Below, piece by piece: positions 15,262-23,555 of a stretch of DNA of 26,424 nucleotides. Origin of the DNA: an uncultured Bacilli bacterium (lineage in GTDB: Bacteria; Bacillota_I; Bacilli_A; RF39; UBA660); contig CAKOMC010000018.1 in the NCBI GenBank assembly GCA_934096535.1, positions 1 to 26,424 on the forward strand, read 5' to 3'. The notes below the pieces were generated by a model. The model was not told where the DNA came from. It saw only the letters and a program-made list of their open reading frames with translations, and did no database searches. How positions within the stretch are numbered: position 1 is the first letter of the stretch; the number at the start of each line of letters is the position of its first letter. A program made the position numbers and the translations under genes.

Positions 15262-15813
15262 ATGAAATTAATTGTTGGATTAGGTAATCCAGGTAAAGAA
15301 TATGAAAATACAAGACATAATATTGGTTTTATGGTTTTAAATTATTTCCCGGGAAATAATTTGTGGAAAGAAAAATTCAATGGCATGTATTGTCAACAAA
15401 ATGTAAAGGGAGAAAAAGTCATTTTTTTAAAACCCCTTACATATATGAATCTTTCTGGAGATTGTGTAATTAAATATGTAAAATATTTTGATATTGATAT
15501 TAATGATATTTTAATAATTCAAGATGATTTAGATTTACCATATATGCAGTATCGTTTAAAGTATGATAGTTCCGCTGGGGGGCATAATGGAATTAAATCA
15601 ATAATTAATAATTTAGGAACCCAAAAAATTCCAAGATTAAAAATTGGAATTGCTCATGACCGTAGTATGGATACAAAAGATTATGTTCTTGGTCATTTTA
15701 ATAAAGATGATTTAAAATTGTTTGAAGAAAAAACACAAGTCTTTAATAATATTATTAATGATTTTATTTCCCAAGATATTAATTATTGCATGGCAAATTA
15801 TAATAGAAAATAG
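15262..15813 (+). CDS. pth: peptidyl-tRNA hydrolase
   Basis: Pth releases peptides from tRNAs dropped by the ribosome. The 183-aa enzyme has the active-site set in place: N9 in GLGNPG, H19 in NTRHNIGF, D88 in QDDLDLP and N109 in GGHNG. Residues 27-33 read NYFPGNN, encoded by the third copy of the 24-bp palindrome. They replace a variable stretch between NIGFMVL and KFNGMY that has no consensus in the family. AAGGAG precedes the ATG. pth followed by mfd is the Bacillus order. Confidence 0.95.
   Translation: MKLIVGLGNPGKEYENTRHNIGFMVLNYFPGNNLWKEKFNGMYCQQNVKGEKVIFLKPLTYMNLSGDCVIKYVKYFDIDINDILIIQDDLDLPYMQYRLKYDSSAGGHNGIKSIINNLGTQKIPRLKIGIAHDRSMDTKDYVLGHFNKDDLKLFEEKTQVFNNIINDFISQDINYCMANYNRK
15339..15362. 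repeat. Noc-type palindrome copy 3, in pth
   Basis: The same perfect 24-bp palindrome with centre ATTTCCCGGGAAAT. The following bases TGTGGAAAG differ from the DnaA box at two positions and overlap the palindrome by one base, so the composite is degraded or never complete here. Confidence 0.85.
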
Positions 15814-15826
15814 ATAGGTAATTGTT

Positions 15827-18800
15827 ATGGACTTTTTAAATAATTATTTTAAATATCAAAATGAAAGCGAAATAGTTGGTTTAACTTCTGAGTTGAACAT
15901 TTTTTGCATACTTAATTATTTTCAAAATACTAATAAAAGTATTTTAATTTTAACTAATACTTTATATGAAGCAAATAAATATTTTGATTCTATATCGACT
16001 TATACGGATGACTGTTTGTTATTTCCAATGGATGATTTTGTTGCTTCCGTGGCACTTGCTATTTCTCCGGAATTAAAAATTAAAAGATTAGAAACAATTA
16101 ATATTTTAAAAGAAAATAATCATAAAATTGTTGTTACTAATTTAATGGGGGTATTAAGATATCTACCAGATTATAGGGCCGCTAGCAAATTAGAATTTAA
16201 ATTACAAACAGGAATGGCTATTAATCGTGATAAAATTTTAGAAGTATTAGATTCTTTTGGATATAAACGAGATACTTTGGTAACTTCGACTGGTGAGTAT
16301 GCTGTTAGAGGTTATGTTATTGACTTATTCTTAATCGAACAAGAGCACCCAGTTAGAATTGAGTTTTTTGGTAATGAAATAGAATCAATTCGTTTCTTTG
16401 ATGAAAACACTCAGATGTCTATTAAAGAAGTAAAGGAAATAACTTGTCTTCCTTATCAGGAGATTACGACTACGACTAAGAGTTCAATACTAGATTATTT
16501 AGATACACCAACCGTATTTGAAATTGATAAAGAAAGTATTGATTTAGGATATGAAAAATTATGCGAGGAAATTTTAGCATATAAAAAAGAAAATAACATA
16601 GAAAAAGATTTGATGTTTAAGTTAGAAGATATTACTTTGAAAAATGTATTGTATCTTAATAAATTTGTTAACGATAGAAAAAAAGCAATAGTTTATCAAA
16701 GTAATACTTTAGATAATTTTAATTCTAATTTTCAATTATTACGAGAATTTGTAAATAAAAGATTAGAAGCTAAAAAGACGATAATTTTTTGTTTATCTAG
16801 AAAAGCAGAAATAGATTTTATTAAAGAAATGTTTCATGTAACTAGAGTAGTTGATGAAGAGCACCTATTTATTGAAAAAGTTAATATTCTTAATAAAAAA
16901 ATTAATAATGGTTTTGAATTTGATAAATATGTTGTTATTGGCGAATATGATATAGAAAAAATAAATAATCGGGAGATTAAATATAAAAATAGTTATAAAA
17001 TTGGTAAAAAAATAAAAGGTTTTGACCAACTACAAGTTGGAGATTATGTGGTGCATACAATTCACGGTATCGGTCAATATCAAGGCGTTATTTCTTTAAC
17101 TAAAAATGGTGTTGTGAAAGATTATCTTCAAATAATATATGCTGATAATGATAAAATTTATGTTCCGGTTGAAAAGATTAGTACCATTTTTAAATATTCA
17201 TCAAAAGATGGCGTAGCACCAATTTTAAGTAAATTAAACGGAACGGCTTGGGCAAAGACTAAAAAGGCTTTACAGAAGAAAATTCATGATATTTCTTTAG
17301 AATTAATTAAATTGTACGCTGCTCGTAGTAAAGTAACGGGACCGGTCTTCAATGATGACCCAATGGATGTTATGTTTGATGCTGATTTTAAATACGAACC
17401 GACGGCTGACCAACAAAAGGCATTTGTTGATGTAAAAAAAGATTTAGAAAATAAAGTACCAATGGACCGTTTATTATGTGGCGATGTAGGATTTGGCAAA
17501 ACTGAAGTAGCATTTCGAGCCATGTTTATGACTGCCATTAATGGTTTTCAAGTAGCCTACTTGTGTCCGACTACTATTTTAAGTAATCAACAATATGAAA
17601 ATGCTTTACAAAGATTTAAAAATTTTCCAGTAGAGATAGCTTTATTAAATCGTTTTACAACCAAAAAAGAAGCTGAAAGAATAATTGATGGCTTAAAAAA
17701 AGGAACCATTGATATAGTTTTTGGAACTCATCGTTTGTTAAGTGATGATGTTGGTTATAAAAATTTAGGCTTGCTTGTAGTTGATGAAGAGCAAAGATTT
17801 GGGGTAACGCATAAAGAAAAAATTAAAAAATATAAAAATGATGTGAATGTATTAACACTTTCTGCTACTCCAATTCCAAGAACTTTAAAAATGGCTATGT
17901 CTGGTTTAAGAGACTTATCAATTATTGATACAGCACCAGTAAATAGATATCCAGTTCAAACTTATGTTATAAAAGAACAAGATATGGTGGTTAAAGATGC
18001 TATTTATAAAGAATTAGGGCGTAATGGGCAAGTTTTTGTTTTGTATAATCGGATTGAGAGTATTGAAAGCAAAAAAGCTGAATTACAGCGTTTAGTACCG
18101 GAGGCTAGGATTGTTATTGCTCATGGAAGAATGAATAAATCTCAAATGGAAGATGTTATGCAAGATTTCATTGACCATAAATATGATGTTTTATTATGTA
18201 CGACTATTATTGAAACCGGAATTGATATAGCAAATGCTAATACATTAATTATTTATGATGCTGATCGTTTTGGCTTAAGTCAGTTATATCAGATTAGAGG
18301 GCGTGTGGGTAGAAGTTCTAAGATTGCTTATGCTTACCTTATGTATAGCAAAGATAAGATGCTAAATGAAATTGCTGTTAAACGATTAGAGGCTATTAAA
18401 GAATTTACAGAATTAGGTAGCGGCTACCGAATTGCCATGCGAGATTTGTCGTTGCGCGGCGCGGGGGATATTTTAGGAAGCGACCAAGCGGGATTTGTCG
18501 ATGCCGTAGGACTGGACCTATATATGAAAATGGTTGATGATGAAGTTAAACGCCTTAATGGGGAAGAACCAGTAGAGGATAAATCGAATAATTCTTTAAT
18601 TGATGTTGATACCCATATTATTGATTCTTATGTATCTGATGAATCATTAAAAATTGAAATTCATCAAAAAATTAATGAAATTGATAGTTTTGATAAATTA
18701 GTAGAAATTCAAAAGGAATTAGAAGACCGTTTTGGTAAGATTAATGAACAAATTAAGATTTATATGTATGAAGAATGGTTTGAAAAATTAGCCTTGTCTT

Positions 18801-19066
18801 TAAATATAGAAAGAGTTGTTCAAAATAATAAAATAGTTGAATTGGAGGTACCGGCTAATTTAACGAAAAAACTTAAATTTGATAAGTTATTTATGCAAAT
18901 TTATAATATATGTCCTAAAGTTCAATTTAGATCGATGTTAAATAATGTTTATATTACTTTACCAATAGGCAATTTACCTAAGCATTTTGTATATTATTTA
19001 GTTGATATTTTAAATTTAATAAAAGACGAAGTAAATAAGGAAGACTTAAGCAATAATAATGAATAA
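15827..19066 (+). CDS. mfd: transcription-repair coupling factor Mfd
   Basis: Mfd pushes stalled RNA polymerase off DNA and recruits UvrA. The 1079 aa are slightly short for the family. A UvrB-like N-terminal part comes first. The RNA-polymerase-interaction (CarD-like) domain begins near VGDYVVHTIHGIGQY at about 402. The translocase has Walker A GDVGFGKT at 552-559, DEEQRFG at 653-659 and SATPIPRTL shortly after. The TRG translocation motif GSGYRIAMRDLSLRGAGD is near 866-883, and a C-terminal regulatory domain closes the protein. A strong terminator follows it. Confidence 0.97.
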   Translation: MDFLNNYFKYQNESEIVGLTSELNIFCILNYFQNTNKSILILTNTLYEANKYFDSISTYTDDCLLFPMDDFVASVALAISPELKIKRLETINILKENNHKIVVTNLMGVLRYLPDYRAASKLEFKLQTGMAINRDKILEVLDSFGYKRDTLVTSTGEYAVRGYVIDLFLIEQEHPVRIEFFGNEIESIRFFDENTQMSIKEVKEITCLPYQEITTTTKSSILDYLDTPTVFEIDKESIDLGYEKLCEEILAYKKENNIEKDLMFKLEDITLKNVLYLNKFVNDRKKAIVYQSNTLDNFNSNFQLLREFVNKRLEAKKTIIFCLSRKAEIDFIKEMFHVTRVVDEEHLFIEKVNILNKKINNGFEFDKYVVIGEYDIEKINNREIKYKNSYKIGKKIKGFDQLQVGDYVVHTIHGIGQYQGVISLTKNGVVKDYLQIIYADNDKIYVPVEKISTIFKYSSKDGVAPILSKLNGTAWAKTKKALQKKIHDISLELIKLYAARSKVTGPVFNDDPMDVMFDADFKYEPTADQQKAFVDVKKDLENKVPMDRLLCGDVGFGKTEVAFRAMFMTAINGFQVAYLCPTTILSNQQYENALQRFKNFPVEIALLNRFTTKKEAERIIDGLKKGTIDIVFGTHRLLSDDVGYKNLGLLVVDEEQRFGVTHKEKIKKYKNDVNVLTLSATPIPRTLKMAMSGLRDLSIIDTAPVNRYPVQTYVIKEQDMVVKDAIYKELGRNGQVFVLYNRIESIESKKAELQRLVPEARIVIAHGRMNKSQMEDVMQDFIDHKYDVLLCTTIIETGIDIANANTLIIYDADRFGLSQLYQIRGRVGRSSKIAYAYLMYSKDKMLNEIAVKRLEAIKEFTELGSGYRIAMRDLSLRGAGDILGSDQAGFVDAVGLDLYMKMVDDEVKRLNGEEPVEDKSNNSLIDVDTHIIDSYVSDESLKIEIHQKINEIDSFDKLVEIQKELEDRFGKINEQIKIYMYEEWFEKLALSLNIERVVQNNKIVELEVPANLTKKLKFDKLFMQIYNICPKVQFRSMLNNVYITLPIGNLPKHFVYYLVDILNLIKDEVNKEDLSNNNE

Positions 19067-19069
19067 GAA

Positions 19070-19123
19070 GTGTTTATATTAAATTAGTTTATGACTAACT
19101 AGATTTAATATAGACATTTTTTT
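19070..19123 (+). terminator. Rho-independent terminator after mfd
   Basis: ATATTAAAT pairs with ATTTAATAT, with further pairing inside and outside, around a small loop, and seven T's end the structure. It closes the long housekeeping run before the accessory genes. Confidence 0.8.
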
Positions 19124-19172
19124 ACATATTAGAAACTTTTTGCATAACTTTTGTGTATCTTTTTAATTTTTA

Positions 19173-19181
19173 TGATAAAAT
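19173..19181 (+). promoter_or_regulatory. putative promoter of the fucO-like/aldehyde dehydrogenase operon
   Basis: TG-A-TAAAAT is an extended -10 element; TTGTGT at 19151-19156 may be a -35 with a rather long spacing. The leader would be only about 15-20 bases, carrying a perfect AGGAGGT. I see no operator-like repeat. Confidence 0.45.
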
Positions 19182-19204
19182 TAAATCATAATAGGAGGTA
19201 AGAT

Positions 19205-21544
19205 ATGGCTAATAGAATGGTTCTTAATGAAACTTCTTATTTTGGTTGGAATGCTAGAGAAAATTTAGTATCAGAAATCAAAAAGAGAAATTTTAAAAGA
19301 ATATTAGTTGTAAGTGATGAAAATTTAGTTAAATGTGGGGTAACTGGTAAAGTAACTGAATTGTTGGATAATGCTAAAATAAAGTATAGTGTTTTTGATA
19401 AAGTTAAACCTAATCCAACAATAAGTAATTGTCATGATGGGATAAGGGCTGCTAAGAAATTTCATGCTGATAGTTTAATCGCTGTTGGTGGTGGTAGTGT
19501 TATTGATACGGCTAAATGTATTGGTATCGTTATGAATAATAGAGAATTTTATGATATAAATTCTTTAGAAGGTGTTGCTGATACTAAGAATAAGTCGTTA
19601 CCTATAATTGCTTTACCAACAACGGCTGGTACGGCGGCAGAGGTAACAATTAATTATGTAATTACAGATGAAATAGGGAAAGTTAAAAGAGTTTGTGTAG
19701 ATACAAATGATATTCCTGTTTTAGCAATAATTGATACAGAATTAATGAGTAAAATGCCTAAAATGACAGCGGCTGCTACAGGCTTAGATGCTCTAACTCA
19801 TGCAATGGAAGGATACATTACGAAGGCTCACTGGGAAATTCCTGATATGTTCCATTTACAAAGTATGGGAATGACTTATAAAAATTTAGTAAAGTCAGTT
19901 AATAAAGAGCGTGATGCTCAAGAACAAATGGCAATGAGTGAATATATTGCGGGTATGGGATTTTCTAATGTTGGACTTGGTATTGTTCATTCCATGGCTC
20001 ATCAATTAGGGGCAACTTATGATATTGCTCATGGTATTGCTTGTAGTTTATTTTTACCATATGTTTTAGAGTGGAATGGAGAAGTTGCTTATGATAGATA
20101 TCGTAAGATGGCAGAAAGTTTTGGTTTAACAACAACTGGTAAAACTGATAAACAATGTGTTGAACTTGTTGTTAGAGCAGTTCGCGATTTAGAAAAAACT
20201 TTAAAAGTACCAATGACTTTAAAAGAATTAAATGTAAGTCCAGATAGTTTTGAGGAAATGGCTGCTAAAGCGTTAATTGATCCTTGTACTGGTGGTAATC
20301 CACGAGAGGTTACAAAGGAAGATATTATCGAACTATTTAATAGAGCTTATGAAGGAAAAGGAGTTAGTAAAAACATGAGAACTAAAGTTGGTTATAGTGA
20401 AAATGTAGATGCTTATACAAGTGGTGTTGAAACTGCTAAAATGGCTAATAAAATAGAGAATCCACAAGTTGGTTTATTATTTACCAGTTGTGTTCAAGAT
20501 CAAAAAGAAATCATGAAAGGTATTAAGAGTGTCTTAAAAGATATTGATATTGTTGGTTGTACTTCCAGTGCTGCTATATGTACACAAGATGGTTATTTAA
20601 ATAAACCTACTGGTTATTCTGGTATGATGTTGTTAGGTGGCGATGCTAAGGTTGTTGCTGCAGGTTCGCCAAAGACTAATGATGATGCTAGAAGTATTGG
20701 TCGTAAATTAGCAACTAAGGCTGTTAAAGAGGCTAATTGCATTGAAAAACCAAGTTATGTATTTGTAAGTGCTTCGCCAAAAGAAGAAGAAGAATACTTA
20801 AAAGGTATTGCTGATGTAATTGGAGATGTTCCTGTGTTTGGTGGTAGTGCTGCTGATAATACAGTAGAAGGTAAATGGAGTTTACTATATAATGGTGAGG
20901 CTTTTGCTGATGGTTGTGTTATGGCTTTAATTTATGCTGATACTGAGATTAAGAACTTATATACTGGCAATTATGTAGAAACTAAGGATGCTGGTTTAAT
21001 TACAGAAGTTAAAGATAAAAGAACATTAGTATCTATTAATGGAAAACCTGCATTAGATGTTTATGCTGATTGGACTGGTAAGAAGATAGAAGATATGATG
21101 GGTAATAACTTACTAACAGAAACAATCTTTAATCCACTTGGAGTAAAAGATCAAATTGGTAATGTTACGGCTGTTAGACACCCAATGTTTGCTAATGTTG
21201 ATAAATCAATGAATATTGGAGCTAACTTAGAAGAAAATACAGCTATTATTCATTTAACTAATACTCCTGAAGGCATGTTAGATAGTAATGCTTGTGTTGT
21301 TAAGAAATTAAATGATTTAATGGATAATACACCAGAAAGTTATTTTCTTGTTCACTGTGGTGGTCGTCGTTTAGGACTTCAATTAACTAATATGGAAGAT
21401 AAAATTTATCCAGCTATTAAGAAGGCTATTCCTAAAAAAGAATTTTTAATGGTATTTACCTTTGGCGAATATGGTAGATGTGAACATTCTAGTAATATTG
21501 TTGGTGGTTTATCTCTATCATTTACTGGATTTGGAAAGGAATAA
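19205..21544 (+). CDS. FucO-like iron-dependent lactaldehyde reductase fused to a FIST sensory domain
   Basis: The first 386 residues or so are a complete group III alcohol dehydrogenase very like E. coli FucO, which interconverts lactaldehyde and 1,2-propanediol with NAD. They start MANRMVLNET and carry GGGSVIDTAK (95-104), PTTAGTAAEVTINYVITDE (138-156) and CTGGNPRE (361-368). Metal ligands D195, H199, H262 and H276 and the conserved H266 are all present. From M391 (KVGYSENVDAY) to the end is a full FIST_N plus FIST_C protein: VGLLFTS (422-428), VGCTSSAAIC (450-459), VFGGSAADN (544-552) and a C-terminal GRCEHSSNIVGGLSLSFTGF. FIST is a predicted small-ligand sensor, normally separate or joined to signalling domains. 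A perfect AGGAGGT precedes the ATG. The aldehyde dehydrogenase follows after 3 bp. Domain calls are firm; the substrate is inferred. Confidence 0.9.
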   Translation: MANRMVLNETSYFGWNARENLVSEIKKRNFKRILVVSDENLVKCGVTGKVTELLDNAKIKYSVFDKVKPNPTISNCHDGIRAAKKFHADSLIAVGGGSVIDTAKCIGIVMNNREFYDINSLEGVADTKNKSLPIIALPTTAGTAAEVTINYVITDEIGKVKRVCVDTNDIPVLAIIDTELMSKMPKMTAAATGLDALTHAMEGYITKAHWEIPDMFHLQSMGMTYKNLVKSVNKERDAQEQMAMSEYIAGMGFSNVGLGIVHSMAHQLGATYDIAHGIACSLFLPYVLEWNGEVAYDRYRKMAESFGLTTTGKTDKQCVELVVRAVRDLEKTLKVPMTLKELNVSPDSFEEMAAKALIDPCTGGNPREVTKEDIIELFNRAYEGKGVSKNMRTKVGYSENVDAYTSGVETAKMANKIENPQVGLLFTSCVQDQKEIMKGIKSVLKDIDIVGCTSSAAICTQDGYLNKPTGYSGMMLLGGDAKVVAAGSPKTNDDARSIGRKLATKAVKEANCIEKPSYVFVSASPKEEEEYLKGIADVIGDVPVFGGSAADNTVEGKWSLLYNGEAFADGCVMALIYADTEIKNLYTGNYVETKDAGLITEVKDKRTLVSINGKPALDVYADWTGKKIEDMMGNNLLTETIFNPLGVKDQIGNVTAVRHPMFANVDKSMNIGANLEENTAIIHLTNTPEGMLDSNACVVKKLNDLMDNTPESYFLVHCGGRRLGLQLTNMEDKIYPAIKKAIPKKEFLMVFTFGEYGRCEHSSNIVGGLSLSFTGFGKE

Positions 21545-21547
21545 AAA

Positions 21548-22984
21548 ATGGCAAAGAATTTAATTGGGGCAAGTTGGTGTGATGCAAGTAACGGGGAAGT
21601 AATTGAGATTATTAACCCTGCTACTAATGCACTAATCGATACAGTACCAAAAAGTACAAAAGAAGACTGTGATAAGGCAGTTGAAGCGGCTTTCGAGGCA
21701 CAAAAAGAATGGGCTAAAGTGCCTTTACATGAAAGAGCAAGTCGTTTAATGAAGTTTGTTTCTTTAGTAGAAAGAGATAAAGATAGTTTAGCGAAATTAT
21801 TATGCGAAGAAACTGGTAAACCAATTAGTGAAGCAATAGGAGAAATTGCAAATGTTTCAATAGGTATTCCGGCATTCTGTGAAAGAGCAAAACATGAATA
21901 TGGAAAAGTAATTCCTTATGGTCAAGAAAAAGGTAATGAAGCAACTTTACAATATACAGTACAGGCTCCTTTAGGAGTAGTTGTAGCGGTAATTCCGTTT
22001 AATTTTCCTAGTGATTTATTCTGTCAAAAAGTTCCTGCAGCTTTATTAATGGGAAATAGTGTTATTTTAAAACCAAGTGCTCATAATCCTTTAACTTTAA
22101 CTAAGTATGTTGAGTTATTAATTGAAGCTGGTATTCCTGCTGGAGTAATTAACTTAATTAATGGTGCTGGTGGCGAGGCTGTTCAAAATTTAGCTGAAAA
22201 TCCTAAAGTAGCTTTAGTAAGTCTTACTGGTTCTACTTTGGCTGGAGCGGAAACAATGGCTAAATGTGCTAAAAATATTACTCATGTTATGTTAGAATTG
22301 GGAGGAAATGATGCTTTCATTCTTCATAAAGATGGTGATGTTGATTTAGCAGTTAAAGAAACTATTTGGGGGCGTTTATATAATACTGGTCAAGTTTGCT
22401 GTGCTTCTAAACGTTTCTTAGTTCATAAAGATGTTTTAGATGAATTTGTTAGTAAATTAACAGAAACTTTTAAAGGTATTAAGGTTTGTATGCCTAGTAA
22501 TCCTAATGCTAAAATTGGTTGTTTAATTAGTGAAGATGCTGCTAAAAAAGTAGAAGAACAAGTTAATTCTACTGTTGCGTTAGGCGCTAAGGTCGTTTAT
22601 GGAGGACGCCGTAAAGGGGCTTTCTATGAACCAACTATTTTAACCGATGTTACTCGTGATATGCCTGTTGCTAAAGATATGGAAATCTTTGGACCGGTTG
22701 TTTCTATTATTAGTTATGATACTATTGAAGAGGCAATTGAGATTGCTAACCAATCAAGTTTTGGTTTATGTGGATGTATTATTTCTAAAGATCAAAAGGT
22801 ATGTCAAAAAGTTGCTAATGAACTTGAATGTGGTGGCGTAATTATTAATGGTGCTTCTTTCTTCCGTTCATTTGAAATGCCATTTGGTGGCTGGAAACAT
22901 TCTGGTTATGGTAATGAAGGCGTTGCTAGTACTCTTCATGAAATGAGTAGAACTAAGACTGTTATTTTAAAAAATATACTTTAA
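21548..22984 (+). CDS. NAD(P)-dependent aldehyde dehydrogenase
   Basis: This enzyme oxidises an aldehyde to its carboxylic acid. The 478 aa match the family length. The catalytic residues are present: N152 in PFNFP, K175 in LKPSAHN, E250 in LELGGND and nucleophile C284 in GQVCCASKR. The C-terminal FEMPFGGWKHSGYG is also typical. It is similar in size to lactaldehyde/glycolaldehyde dehydrogenase (AldA) and to succinate-semialdehyde dehydrogenases; I cannot separate these by eye. The operon with a FucO-like reductase favours a pair that disproportionates lactaldehyde or a similar aldehyde to alcohol and acid. A terminator follows. Confidence 0.92.
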   Translation: MAKNLIGASWCDASNGEVIEIINPATNALIDTVPKSTKEDCDKAVEAAFEAQKEWAKVPLHERASRLMKFVSLVERDKDSLAKLLCEETGKPISEAIGEIANVSIGIPAFCERAKHEYGKVIPYGQEKGNEATLQYTVQAPLGVVVAVIPFNFPSDLFCQKVPAALLMGNSVILKPSAHNPLTLTKYVELLIEAGIPAGVINLINGAGGEAVQNLAENPKVALVSLTGSTLAGAETMAKCAKNITHVMLELGGNDAFILHKDGDVDLAVKETIWGRLYNTGQVCCASKRFLVHKDVLDEFVSKLTETFKGIKVCMPSNPNAKIGCLISEDAAKKVEEQVNSTVALGAKVVYGGRRKGAFYEPTILTDVTRDMPVAKDMEIFGPVVSIISYDTIEEAIEIANQSSFGLCGCIISKDQKVCQKVANELECGGVIINGASFFRSFEMPFGGWKHSGYGNEGVASTLHEMSRTKTVILKNIL

Positions 22985-22991
22985 AAAATAT

Positions 22992-23033
22992 AACTGTTTA
23001 TTCTTTTGTTAATGGATTAAACAGTTTTTTTTT
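22992..23033 (+). terminator. Rho-independent terminator after aldehyde dehydrogenase
   Basis: AACTGTTTA (22992-23000) pairs with TAAACAGTT (23018-23026), followed by a long T run. It is the clear end of the two-gene operon. Confidence 0.85.
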
Positions 23034-23050
23034 GATTCTGGATTGATAGT

Positions 23051-23111
23051 GCATAAAAAAATAACGGTTATAAAACTAATAATTTTATTTTTTAACCGTT
23101 ATTTTTTATGC
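23051..23111. terminator. bidirectional terminator between convergent genes
   Basis: GCAT, an A run and AACGGTTA are mirrored by TAACCGTT, a T run and ATGC around a 20-odd-base loop. Both strands read a stem followed by T's, so it can stop the minus-strand Nudix transcript and leftover plus-strand transcription. Confidence 0.75.
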
Positions 23112-23120
23112 TTGAATATA

Positions 23121-23552
23121 TTATACTACCTTAATTATATCCAATTTTGTTTGCTTATTTTCTACAAGAACATTAAGATTGCTAATTATCCAATTGGGGG
23201 ATCTTAATTCGTCTTTCATTTTTAGTATTTCTTCATAGCTAAACCATTTTACATCTAATATTTCTGATTTATTTATACTTATATTTTCTTCTAATAATTT
23301 TGTTGAAAAGAGTATGCCTATCCAAATATCGTTTTCTAAAATTTTATTGCAAACTTTTAGAACTCCAGTTAGTTCAACTTTACAGCCTGTTTCTTCAAAA
23401 ATTTCCCTTTTAGCTCCATCAAAAATACTTTCCTTTGGTTCGAGATGACCTGCGGGAATATTCCATTTTCCACGACATATTTCTTTAGCCTCTTGTACTA
23501 GTAAAAATTTGCCATCTTTTTCTATAAAACCGCCGACAATAATTGAGTTCAT
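23121..23552 (-). CDS. Nudix hydrolase
   Basis: The 143-aa protein carries a perfect Nudix box GX5EX7REUXEEXGU at residues 35-57: G35, E41, R49, E50, E53, E54 and G56. It would cleave a nucleoside diphosphate linked to some other group. The start MNSIIVGGFIEKDGKFLLVQE and the PAGHLEPKES loop suggest the general MutT/NudJ-like group, but the substrate cannot be told. Its start lies 3 bases after the femX stop, with the GAAAGGAAAT ribosome site inside the end of that gene, so the two are one operon. Confidence 0.88.
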   Translation of the reverse strand: MNSIIVGGFIEKDGKFLLVQEAKEICRGKWNIPAGHLEPKESIFDGAKREIFEETGCKVELTGVLKVCNKILENDIWIGILFSTKLLEENISINKSEILDVKWFSYEEILKMKDELRSPNWIISNLNVLVENKQTKLDIIKVV

Positions 23553-23555
23553 ATA

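Noticed and set aside
22647..22841. Small open frame inside the aldehyde dehydrogenase gene
   Set aside because: It is an out-of-frame leucine/lysine-rich shadow of the dehydrogenase with no ribosome site or recognisable content.
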